DNA of 26,545 nt from DRTC01 sp964521025 (GTDB lineage: Bacteria; Cloacimonadota; Cloacimonadia; Cloacimonadales; TCS61). Each line of letters starts with the position of its first letter. Position 1 is the first letter of the stretch. A program made the translations under genes and the position numbers. Below the pieces are notes generated by a model that saw only the letters and a list, made by a program, of their open reading frames with translations, was not told the origin of the DNA and ran no database searches. Positions 15,668-23,076 of the stretch are shown here, in pieces. The stretch lies in NCBI GenBank assembly GCA_964521025.1, contig CAZFPK010000046.1, positions 1 through 26,545 on the forward strand, in the 5' to 3' direction.

Positions 15668-16888
15668 TTAATTCTCCCTAAATCCTCGTTTGAAATCATA
15701 CCCGGTCGGATTCTGGAAAACTCTTAAATCGAATTCCGGAACTGCTGCCAGAATATGATCGAAAATATCAGCCTGGATTGCTTCATAATTTGCCCATTCA
15801 ATATCGTTTGAGAAAACATAAATCTCGATTGGAAGCCCGGTTTCTGCGGGAGGAAGTTGACGAATTAAGAATGTCATATCCTTTCTAACTTGCGGATGAT
15901 CCTTTAAAAAAGCAGAAAGATATGCTCTGAAAGTTCCGATATTCGTTAATCTTCTGCCGTTGATCAGTTCGGAAATATCTATTTTTTTATCCTTATTGTA
16001 TTTAGCAATCTCGTTCATTTTGGATTTCAGATATTCGGTAAGAAACCGGTATTTCTCAAATTTCCGGAGCATCTCTTCATCACAAAACCTGATACTCGCA
16101 ATATCGATATAAACTGCCCGTTTGATCCGGCGTCCGCCGGAATTTTCCATTCCCCGCCAGTTCTTAAAAGAACCGTCGATCAGTTTATGAGTTGGAACAG
16201 TTGTTATAGTTTTATCCCAATTCTGGATCTTGATGGAATGCAAAGCAACATCGATTACAGTTCCGTCAGCACCAAATTGCGGCACCGAAAGCCAATCACC
16301 GATACTGATCAAATTATTGAACGAAATCTGCAGACTGGCAACAAACGAAAGGATCGTGTCTTTGAAGATCAAAAGCAGAACCGCAGTCATTGCTCCCAAT
16401 CCGCTAACCAAAATCCAGGGAGATTTATCAAAGACAATTCCAAATATGATGATGAATCCGATAATATAAAAGAAGATGGAGACGATCTGCAAATAACCTT
16501 TGATCGGTTTAGCCTGCTTGCTTTTCACGGTCATATAAATGTCGTTCACAGCATTCAGGAAAGCAGAAATGGCAGAGATGAAAAAGAGAACTATCAGAGA
16601 TAAAGAGAGTCTTTGCACCAATTCCTGGATGGACGGAAACAGGTTCGAAAAAATATAAAAGAAAACAAATGGTAAGATAAAAGCGAATTTATTAAAAACT
16701 TTTCTTTTTACAATAAAATCGTCCCATTGGGTTTTGGTGCGTTTGCTGATATGTTCGAGGATCTTCAGGATAATTCTTTTAAAAACAAAATAGACGATCA
16801 GAGCAAGAATCAACACTCCGAAAAAAGTGATGATTTGGGCTAATGTTGAGTTTACATTCAGCCAGCTTTGGATTGTTTCTATGTTCAT
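15668..16888 (-). CDS. MscS-family mechanosensitive channel, YbdG-like
   Basis: This 406-residue inner-membrane channel has about five hydrophobic helices in its first 190 residues, then the MscS pore and beta domain. The key stretch is SGLGAMTAVLLLIFKDTILSF followed by SIGDWLSVP and GTVIDVALHSIKIQNWD. The C-terminal region GGRRIKRAVYID, FCDEE and the long cytoplasmic tail with LRQLPP and PIEIYVFSND match the YbdG (MscM) subgroup, including its length of about 415 residues. It releases solutes on hypo-osmotic shock. The start has GGAG upstream. It is followed on the same strand by the protease remnant, but hairpins separate them. Confidence 0.9.
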   Translation of the reverse strand: MNIETIQSWLNVNSTLAQIITFFGVLILALIVYFVFKRIILKILEHISKRTKTQWDDFIVKRKVFNKFAFILPFVFFYIFSNLFPSIQELVQRLSLSLIVLFFISAISAFLNAVNDIYMTVKSKQAKPIKGYLQIVSIFFYIIGFIIIFGIVFDKSPWILVSGLGAMTAVLLLIFKDTILSFVASLQISFNNLISIGDWLSVPQFGADGTVIDVALHSIKIQNWDKTITTVPTHKLIDGSFKNWRGMENSGGRRIKRAVYIDIASIRFCDEEMLRKFEKYRFLTEYLKSKMNEIAKYNKDKKIDISELINGRRLTNIGTFRAYLSAFLKDHPQVRKDMTFLIRQLPPAETGLPIEIYVFSNDIEWANYEAIQADIFDHILAAVPEFDLRVFQNPTGYDFKRGFREN

Positions 16889-17012
16889 TTTGACTCCATA
16901 AATATTGCTGTCAATCCGAGTATTCGTATAGCTGTTCTTTCGATGAATCTCTTAATAATAAAACAGCAGATTCTTCGAGAGAGACAAGAAGAATTCCTCA
17001 GAATGACATATT

Positions 17013-17456
17013 TTAATCTATCTTAAACTCAATCGGAAACTCCACCCAGACTCCAACAGTTTCATTTCCATTCTTTGCCGGAGAAAATTTCCATGTTTTC
17101 GCAGCTTTAACTGCACTTTCATCAAGGATTGGATAACCCGACGATTCGAGAATCTCAACCATTCCCACCTGACCATTATCGAGGATTTCCACATTAATTT
17201 TCACGATTCCTTCCCAACCGGCAGATTCAGCAACTGTAGGATATTCCGGTGGAAATTGTCTTTCGATCACGGGCGGTTCAGTGTATTTGAAATCTTTTGG
17301 AGTTTTACCGAATTCCTTTTCGGAGTAGATCTCGGTCGGGATCAAGGGTTTAAGTTCGGTTCTATCTGCTTTTCGTTTGTAGGTTTTTGTCGTGGAGCAA
17401 CTGAATATTGAAATAATTATCAGTAAGATTAAGATTGTTTGTATTATTTTCTTCAT
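17013..17456 (-). CDS. Lipoprotein with TonB C-terminal domain
   Basis: This 147-residue protein has a lipoprotein signal (MKK, hydrophobic core, then IFSC with C20 as the probable lipidated Cys). A linker is followed by a TonB C-terminal domain (about 65-147) with PPEYPTVAESAGWEGIVKI, the VEILESSGYPILDESAVKAAKTWKFSPA block and a VWVEFPIEF ending. Unlike TonB itself it has no N-terminal transmembrane anchor with a Pro-rich region, so it may be a TonB-like periplasmic accessory rather than an energy transducer. The frame is open 42 bp upstream, but that extension runs into the hairpin at 17475-17490. MKK at 17456 is the natural start. Confidence 0.82.
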   Translation of the reverse strand: MKKIIQTILILLIIISIFSCSTTKTYKRKADRTELKPLIPTEIYSEKEFGKTPKDFKYTEPPVIERQFPPEYPTVAESAGWEGIVKINVEILDNGQVGMVEILESSGYPILDESAVKAAKTWKFSPAKNGNETVGVWVEFPIEFKID

Positions 17457-17474
17457 ATTAGCTCGTCTTTTGGA

Positions 17475-17534
17475 AACCATTGAAATGGTTAAAATCAATT
17501 TTTCATTTTTCTCTCACCACAATGAATTGTGGTG
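17475..17534. repeat. TGAA-loop hairpin string, copy 2; rest of the 17457-17770 gap
   Basis: AACCAT-TGAA-ATGGTT (17475-17490) and CACCACAA-TGAA-TTGTGGTG (17515-17534) are perfect hairpins with the same loop. On the other strand they correspond, in the same order and with related spacer sequence, to the hairpins at 10111-10169. The remaining 17535-17770 contains no gene that I can support. It includes the dispersed module CGAAGCGGAGCGAAG at 17715-17729, also seen inverted at 11515-11529. Confidence 0.75.
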
Positions 17535-17770
17535 TTGATCTGAATTTCTTCTTGCTTCTCTTATGTTCCTTCTCTTTGAAATTTCTTTCATATATTCATC
17601 AAAAAGAGAAAGACAGTAGGATGAGTCAACAAGATCAACTTTGCTTTTCTGGTTTTTACTGACTATATTTGACGCTTGTTTATCCTATCAATCCTGTTAT
17701 CCTGCTTGTCCTGACGAAGCGGAGCGAAGTCGGATATTTTTCTTCATAAAACATCAGCGAAAGTCTGCGT

Positions 17771-19372
17771 CTAATTTTTACTCATCTCCGCTGCTTTCTT
17801 CACAAACTCCCGGAAAATCGGCTGTGGTTTATCCGGTCTGGATTTGAATTCAGGATGGAACTGCACTGCAATATAAAACGGATGATCAGGGATCTCGATG
17901 ATCTCGACCAGGAAATCATCCGGTGAAATTCCGGTTATTTTCATTCCTTTTTCTTCGACGGTCTTTCGATATTTATTGTTAAATTCATAGCGATGGCGAT
18001 GTCTTTCCGAGATTTCCTTTTTCCTGTAAATTTGAAAAGCCAGAGTGTCTTTATTCAGTTTACAGGGAAAAGCACCCAACCGCATTGTTCCACCCATTTT
18101 CTCCAGATATTTCTGATCATCCATCAAATCGATCACCGGATTTTTGCATTCCTCATCGAATTCGCTGCTGTACGGATCTTCGAGTTGACAGATATTTCGG
18201 GCAAATTCGATAACCGCGATCTGCATGCCGAGACATATCCCGAAATACGGAACTTGATTTTCGCGAGCATATCTGGCAATCGCAATTTTCCCATCGATCC
18301 CGCGCACTCCGAAACCTCCGGGGATCAAAATCCCATCGATATTTTCGAGCTGGTTTTTGATCTCTTTTTCTGAAATAGTTTTCTCCGAATCTACCCATTT
18401 GATATTTAATTTCAAACGGTGAAAAGCAGCAGCATGGATCAAAGCAGCTCCCACACTTTTATACGCATCCTGGTGTTCGACATATTTTCCGCAAACTGCG
18501 ATATTCACTTCTTTTTCGGGATTTTTAATATTATCGATGATCTGCTCCCAATCGGAGAAATCAATCTTGAATTCACGCAGATGGAGTTGTTCGCAGATCT
18601 TTTCATGAAGTCGGGCTTGCATCAAAGTTTTGGGAACTTCATAAATAGTGGGGACATCGACAGCATTGATCACGCAACTTCTCCGCACATTCGTAAAGAG
18701 AGCGATCTTGCTCCTGATATCTTCATCGAATGCTGTCTCCGAACGGCAGAGCAGGATATCCGGCTGAATTCCGATTTCCCGTAATTTGGTCGTTGCATGC
18801 TGGGTCGGTTTGGTTTTCAGTTCTCCGGCTGCTTTGATGAACGGCACATAAGTCAGGAATACGAAAAGCGAACTTTCCTTACCGACATCGAGACGAAATT
18901 GCCTGATCGCTTCCAGGAAAGGAAGACTCTCGATATCTCCAACCGTGCCGCCGACTTCGGTGATAACAATATCTTTATCACGGGCAATGTTATGGATCAG
19001 GCTTTTGATCTCGTTGGTAACATGCGGAATGACCTGCACGGTTTTGCCGAGATAATCACCTTTTCGTTCTTTTTTGATCACTTTTTCGTAGATCTGACCG
19101 GAAGTTGAATTAGAGTTTTTATTCAAAGGAATTCCGATAAACCTTTCATAATGACCCAGATCGAGATCTGTTTCTGCTCCATCGTCGGTAACGAACACTT
19201 CTCCGTGCTGGAAGGGACTCATCGTGCCGGGATCGACATTCAGATAAGGATCGAATTTCTGCATAACGACTTTGTAACCCATTTTTTTCATCAGCAGTCC
19301 GATGGAAGAAGAAGCAATCCCTTTTCCGAGCGATGATAAAACTCCGCCGATCACAAAAATATGTTTCGCCAT
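17771..19372 (-). CDS. pyrG: CTP synthase
   Basis: This enzyme makes CTP from UTP, ATP and glutamine in the cytoplasm. The 533-residue protein has the synthetase (amidoligase) domain at 1-270, starting KHIFVIGGVLSSLGKGI, with DPYLNVDPGTMSPFQHGEVFV and EVGGTVGDIE. A class I glutamine amidotransferase domain (about 290-525) follows, with PGGFGVRG, the catalytic Cys C380 in FGICLGMQ, and H506/E508 in FHPEFKSRP. The length is normal. The start at 19372, preceded by GGGAG, matches the universal MAKHIFV-like beginning; the 15 codons upstream are spurious. It lies downstream of murI on the same strand but is separated by a repeat unit. Confidence 0.97.
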   Translation of the reverse strand: MAKHIFVIGGVLSSLGKGIASSSIGLLMKKMGYKVVMQKFDPYLNVDPGTMSPFQHGEVFVTDDGAETDLDLGHYERFIGIPLNKNSNSTSGQIYEKVIKKERKGDYLGKTVQVIPHVTNEIKSLIHNIARDKDIVITEVGGTVGDIESLPFLEAIRQFRLDVGKESSLFVFLTYVPFIKAAGELKTKPTQHATTKLREIGIQPDILLCRSETAFDEDIRSKIALFTNVRRSCVINAVDVPTIYEVPKTLMQARLHEKICEQLHLREFKIDFSDWEQIIDNIKNPEKEVNIAVCGKYVEHQDAYKSVGAALIHAAAFHRLKLNIKWVDSEKTISEKEIKNQLENIDGILIPGGFGVRGIDGKIAIARYARENQVPYFGICLGMQIAVIEFARNICQLEDPYSSEFDEECKNPVIDLMDDQKYLEKMGGTMRLGAFPCKLNKDTLAFQIYRKKEISERHRHRYEFNNKYRKTVEEKGMKITGISPDDFLVEIIEIPDHPFYIAVQFHPEFKSRPDKPQPIFREFVKKAAEMSKN

Positions 19373-19452
19373 TTGTACTCCCGAATCACAATCATTCCTG
19401 ATTGCTATGTAACTCAAAGCTCTGCTTTGAGAATAAATTTCATAAGATTAAA

Positions 19453-19584
19453 CTCGTTCCTACGCTCCCGCGTGGGAATGCTCAGTCTCATAAATGTTTT
19501 TTTCAAGATTCTGCAATATGTAATAAATTTGTGCGACGCAGGAGCGTCCGATTATATGTTCCAACGCAGGAGCATTGGAACAAG
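19453..19584. repeat. TCCT-loop paired-hairpin element, copy 2
   Basis: A 132-bp unit in the murI-pyrG gap, bounded by CTCGTTCC (19453-19460) and GGAACAAG (19577-19584). Left hairpin: TTCCTACGC-TCCC-GCGTGGGAA (19457-19478). Middle: GACGC-AGGA-GCGTC (19535-19548). Right: GTTCCAACGC-AGGA-GCATTGGAAC (19558-19581). The loop is TCCT/TCCC, or AGGA on the reverse strand, while the stems differ between hairpins. Confidence 0.8.
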
Positions 19585-19614
19585 AAGCAGATAATGTAAG
19601 TTCAAGAAAAGTTA

Positions 19615-20433
19615 TCATCCAATATACCAGCTTTCACCAAGCCTGACCATGATCAATTTAGCGATCTCTTTTTCTAAAATGCGGGATGCGATCTTTTTGA
19701 ATTTATCCTCATTATCGCTTACATAAAAGGTTTCCTTACCTTTAATTTCCGTTTCCGGGAAAGGTAAAAGTTTTTCCAGGCTTTTGGCAATCGCTTCCGC
19801 ACTATCGATCAGGTTTACATTATTTCCGATAACTTCCCGCAAGGTTTTTTTCAAAATAGGATAATGAGTGCAGCCCAGAACAAGCGCATCGATATTTTTT
19901 TTCAAAATAGGATATAAGTACGCTTTGATGATCTCTTTCGTGATCCGATGTGATTCCCAACCTTCCTCGACCAGCGGCACGAATAGGGGACAGGCAATAC
20001 TGAAAATCTCCGCTTGCTTTTCTATTTCCAGGATCGCATTAAAATATGCCCGGCTGCGGATCGTTCCTTCTGTTCCGATAACTCCGATCTTTTTATTTTT
20101 GGAATTTGACACAGCCGCAGTCGCACCCGGTTCGATCACTCCAATAACGGGAATAGAAAGATTCTGTTTCAAATAATCGAGGGCAACCGAAGAAGATGTA
20201 TTGCAGGCAACAACGATGATCTTCGCTCCGTTCTGAAGCAGGAAGCGTGCATTCTGAACAGAATACTCGATTACGGTATTTTTAGATTTTGGTCCGTAAG
20301 GAACGCGAGCCGTATCCCCAAAATAAATGATGTCCTCAAAAGGAAACTCTTTCCTGATCTCTTTGAAAACAGTTAATCCTCCGACACCCGAGTCAAATAT
20401 ACCGATTGGTCGCTTCTGTCTGAAATCATTCAA
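19615..20433 (-). CDS. murI: Glutamate racemase
   Basis: MurI makes D-glutamate for peptidoglycan by cofactor-independent racemisation. The 272-residue protein shows GIFDSGVGGLTVFKEI (D14, S15), YFGDTARVPYGPKS, the first catalytic Cys C77 in VVACNTSSSVAL, and the second C188 in LVLGCTHYPIL, all in the expected order. The start is a TTG (20433-20431), supported by AAGGAA 7 bp upstream (20441-20446) and by the standard distance to GIFDSG. The non-AUG start may lower expression. The gene is intact. Confidence 0.95.
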   Translation of the reverse strand: MNDFRQKRPIGIFDSGVGGLTVFKEIRKEFPFEDIIYFGDTARVPYGPKSKNTVIEYSVQNARFLLQNGAKIIVVACNTSSSVALDYLKQNLSIPVIGVIEPGATAAVSNSKNKKIGVIGTEGTIRSRAYFNAILEIEKQAEIFSIACPLFVPLVEEGWESHRITKEIIKAYLYPILKKNIDALVLGCTHYPILKKTLREVIGNNVNLIDSAEAIAKSLEKLLPFPETEIKGKETFYVSDNEDKFKKIASRILEKEIAKLIMVRLGESWYIG

Positions 20434-20984
20434 TGATATTTTCCTTAATAATTTTTTGTCAAAATTGTTTTGGGTTTAATTATGTCAAGGCAGGAGTTTA
20501 AACAAAATAAAAACCTTCTAAAGGTCTCTTCCAATATCTCATTCAGGTTGACCTTTGGAAGGCTATGTACTTTAATGTCAGGTTATGTATTCACTCAATA
20601 AGCAATCCTCAACTCCACGCTTCGCTTTGAAGTCGAGTCTTGCTTATCTTGTCAAAATCATCATGCCTGTATATTCGTCTGCTCCGGCTTTGATGATGCA
20701 GGTATTTTGGATTTCCTAAGTTCCCCCCCTGAAGGACGGGGCTATTAATTGGGATATATCCTGGTTTCCGGTCAGCAGGATATTATCCAGTAATATTATC
20801 CTGCCGGAATCGCTTGTTGGTTTTTTCGAGGTCGGCATAAATTCCTCCAATATTATTTTTGATAAATTTGAAACGGTGTAATTTCGCAGTTATATCCATT
20901 TACTGTTAAGTTTAATATTTTATTTTTAACAGGAAATTTGTTTTTTTAAGATAAGTATCATTTTCCCGCTGATAACAGGCATCC
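20434..20984. other. Gene-free region with several hairpins
   Basis: No supported gene lies between murI and the radical SAM gene (909 bp in all). This first part carries the following structures. ACCTT-CTA-AAGGT and a related CCTT-TGG-AAGG are near 20515-20573. A branched hairpin runs from AAGCAA (20600-20605) to TTGCTT (20640-20645), with ACTC/GAGT and CTTC/GAAG inside. A C-rich/G-rich hairpin with TGAA loop is at 20724-20741. A strong stem has TTCCGG (20766-20771) and CAGGATA (20776-20782) pairing with TATCCTG and CCGGAA (20797-20809). It could hold a small structured RNA, but no known family is recognised. Confidence 0.5.
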
Positions 20985-21194
20985 CTCCGGAGAAGGAGGT
21001 CGATATCAGCGACCGATTTTGGGTAACTTCTGCAGGGGAAGTCGATATTGGCGGCTGGTTTCGGGTTACTTCTGCAGGGGAAGTCGATATTGGCGGCTGG
21101 TTTCGGGTTACTTCTGCAGGGGAAGTCGATATTGGCGGCTGGTTTCGGGTTACTTCTGCTGCGGAGGTCGATATTGGCAGCTGATTTTTAGTTC
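20985..21194. repeat. Five tandem 42-bp repeats
   Basis: Units start at 20985, 21027, 21069, 21111 and 21153 with exact 42-bp spacing. The three central units are identical. The outer two diverge: the first begins CTCCGGAGAAGGAGG and the last CTTCTGCTGCGGAGG, versus CTTCTGCAGGGGAAG in the middle. The first unit is also enclosed by GCTGATA (20970-20976)/TATCAGC. The period is a multiple of three and is open in a frame on each strand (14-residue repeats), but neither frame has a credible start or relative. It is treated as a non-coding minisatellite. Confidence 0.85.
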
Positions 21195-21220
21195 CTGTGG
21201 AGAGGGGAGACACTGATCTG

Positions 21221-21342
21221 CTCATTCCCACGCTCCTGCGTTGGAACTCACTGATTTTACGCTCCGCGTAGATTTACTTATTTCAATGCTCTCTCATTGT
21301 TTGATACTCAAGTCCGGTTTCGCAGCGCTCCTCTGAAACGAG
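21221..21342. repeat. TCCT-loop paired-hairpin element, copy 3
   Basis: A 122-bp unit bounded by CTCATTCC (21221-21228) and GAAACGAG (21335-21342). Hairpins: TTCCCACGC-TCCT-GCGTTGGAA (21225-21246, one mismatch), TACGC-TCC-GCGTA (21258-21270), CAATG-CTCTCT-CATTG (21284-21299), and an imperfect GTTTC/GAAAC pair at the right end (21317-21339). It abuts the stop codon of the radical SAM gene exactly. Confidence 0.75.
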
Positions 21343-22854
21343 TTATATCCTTGCTCCATGCTTGCGAGCATTTCTCTGAACTTGCTGTTTGATCGGAATC
21401 GTCGCATATTTCAAGAAAAGATTAACGATCGTTTTGATCAAGATATTATTATCCCGCCCGTAATTTTTCCATAAAGCGGGAAACCAGTCGAGATTATGAT
21501 TCCAGCAGGCAGTTATTAATTCCCAATGCTTGGGAGTCAGGTCTTCTTTAAGGAAAGCACGAGCATATTCCAACCTTGTTGTTTCCATTGGAGTGAAGAT
21601 TAAGGGAACGATTATGCTTTGAAACGGTCGCAATTTTTTGATTAAATCTATGGTTATTTGAACATCATCTTGGTCTTCACCGGGAAGTCCCATAATTATT
21701 GTCGAGCAGCAGACGATATGATTGTTATGAAAAAGCCGGAATGCATTTTCCACGACTTCGGGCCATTCTTCCGGTCGGAAAGGATAGACTTTTCCTTTCA
21801 TGTGTCTTTTGATCAGTTTCGGACTTCCGGTCTCGATCCCAACCTGGAAGGCTTTGGTCGGATGTTTATCAGTTCCCAATTCCAGAACCTGCGAGATTTT
21901 CTCAACAGTCTGCGGTGAACTCCAGGCAGATGATAGAGAAGCATGACTTGCCGAAACCCATTTCACTCCCGGAATATGATAAACTTTCTCGAACATTTCC
22001 ACCACTGCTTTGGAATTAACTTTCAATCCATCGGACCGATAAAGCAGGATATCTTCTCCGTGCAGGATAACTCCTCTATTTCCGAATTTGAGATTCGTCT
22101 TCACTTCATTGATTATATTCTTCAAAGGACGGGAACGAACTTTTTTCAAAGACGGAACGCAGAAAGCACAACTGCGCGCGCAGCCGCGTGTCGCTTCGAT
22201 CAAACCGCAGATGCTGCCGCCGGTCATATCTTTGATATCTTCATCTTTTGCGATTTCACCTTCGGAAACTTCGGGAATATCGAAATCGTTATTCAGTATT
22301 TTCCTGAACATTTTGGGAGCAGTAACATCTCCTTCTCCTACCACAACATAATCGATTCCCAGTTCTTTCCTTTTTTCAGGATTGATCGCCAGTTGCCATG
22401 CTCCCGGACCACCCAGGAATATTTTGGGTTTATATTTTTTGATAGATGGGTGATTGAGAAGTTCCCGGAATTTAATTGCCATGCGACCTTGTCCGCCCCA
22501 GAGTTCGACAAATGTGGAAGTTGCGGGACCGATTCCCAGCGGATCATTAGCACTGACGGATAAAATTTTTGTCTCTTCCGAAATGACTTTATCGAGATGA
22601 TCGGGATGAGCGACAATAACTTCCTCCCTCTTGAATCCATTTCCGAGAAGAGCTGCTTCGATCTTTCTCATGCCGTAATTTGCTTTCAGCAATCTACCTT
22701 GATCATCTGTATCTCCGGAAGGACAAAATACCGGATAATAAAACCAGTCGGGGAGTTTCTTATCGGTCAGGCAGGCACTGAACCCGAAGAACATATTGCC
22801 GTGATAGTTGCTCGCCATGGTGCGATCGCAGGTTAAGACGATTTTGTAGCCCAT
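21343..22854 (-). CDS. B12-binding-type radical SAM protein of unknown substrate
   Basis: This 503-residue protein has an N-terminal region resembling a cobalamin-binding Rossmann domain (about 60-185: SVSANDPLGIGPATS, FLGGPGAWQ, VVVGEGD). A radical SAM core follows, whose CxxxCxxC cluster motif is C225, C229, C232 in RGCARSCAFC. Later elements include GVILHGEDILLY, FQVGIETGSPKLIKRHMKGK and IIMGLPGEDQDDV. The C-terminal region ends in a basic helix. The arrangement resembles B12-dependent radical SAM enzymes that methylate or rearrange unreactive carbons, but the classic cobalamin DxHxxG motif is not evident. AGGAAATAA precedes ATG 22854. It stands alone between repeat-filled gaps, so context gives no substrate. 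Confidence 0.82.
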   Translation of the reverse strand: MGYKIVLTCDRTMASNYHGNMFFGFSACLTDKKLPDWFYYPVFCPSGDTDDQGRLLKANYGMRKIEAALLGNGFKREEVIVAHPDHLDKVISEETKILSVSANDPLGIGPATSTFVELWGGQGRMAIKFRELLNHPSIKKYKPKIFLGGPGAWQLAINPEKRKELGIDYVVVGEGDVTAPKMFRKILNNDFDIPEVSEGEIAKDEDIKDMTGGSICGLIEATRGCARSCAFCVPSLKKVRSRPLKNIINEVKTNLKFGNRGVILHGEDILLYRSDGLKVNSKAVVEMFEKVYHIPGVKWVSASHASLSSAWSSPQTVEKISQVLELGTDKHPTKAFQVGIETGSPKLIKRHMKGKVYPFRPEEWPEVVENAFRLFHNNHIVCCSTIIMGLPGEDQDDVQITIDLIKKLRPFQSIIVPLIFTPMETTRLEYARAFLKEDLTPKHWELITACWNHNLDWFPALWKNYGRDNNILIKTIVNLFLKYATIPIKQQVQRNARKHGARI

Positions 22855-22864
22855 TTATTTCCTA

Positions 22865-22981
22865 TTTGTAGTTCGGAACTTGTTCCGAAACCAAATCTTT
22901 ATCATTTCTTAGTCAACCGAACAAGTTCGGTTCTACATTTCTCAATCAGGATTGATCGAGTTATTGAAGTTCTGAACTCGA
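22865..22981. repeat. CTTG-loop paired-hairpin element
   Basis: TTCGGAA-CTTG-TTCCGAA (22872-22889) and AACCGAA-CAAG-TTCGGTT (22915-22932) are arranged as an inverted pair, flanked by TTTGTAG and CTACATTT. On a common strand both loops are CTTG while several stem pairs are exchanged. A third stem, TCGAGTT/AACTCGA (22956-22962 with 22975-22981), follows. Confidence 0.75.
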
Positions 22982-23020
22982 CCTTGAATAAATTCATTGT
23001 CAAGTCCAGTCCTATGTTAT

Positions 23021-23054
23021 TTCGACTCGTCGTCCTTCGTCCTTACAAGTCGAA
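23021..23054. repeat. 20-nt constant-loop hairpin, copy 1
   Basis: TTCGACT (23021-23027) pairs with AGTCGAA (23048-23054) around a 20-nt loop that begins CGTCGTCCTT and ends TCCTTACA. A hairpin with almost the same loop (18 of 20 bases) and a different stem occurs, inverted, at 25478-25509, on the other side of the spermidine-synthase-like gene. Confidence 0.75.
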
Positions 23055-23076
23055 TTAACTTAAGTCATAATTTTCT

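Noticed and set aside
17457..17498. Longer start of the TonB-domain lipoprotein
   Set aside because: The extension runs into the TGAA-loop hairpin and would put extra residues before a normal lipoprotein signal.
18993..19108. Plus-strand open frames across pyrG
   Set aside because: They are shadows of the strongly conserved CTP synthase frame on the minus strand.
19373..19417. Upstream start of pyrG
   Set aside because: The extra 15 residues have no family counterpart; the ATG at 19372 has its own GGGAG site.
20721..20745. End of an IS200/IS605-type element (CCCC...TGAAGGAC...GGGG hairpin)
   Set aside because: The hairpin recalls ends of such elements, but no tnpA/tnpB remnant or second end is present nearby; it fits the local TGAA-loop hairpins equally well.
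20985..21194. CRISPR array
   Set aside because: The repeats are contiguous 42-bp units without variable spacers, and no cas gene is present.
20926..21231. Open frame of 101 codons on the minus strand (and 65 on the plus strand) through the 42-bp repeats
   Set aside because: The minus-strand start lies inside a hairpin element, the period alone keeps frames open, and neither product resembles a known protein.
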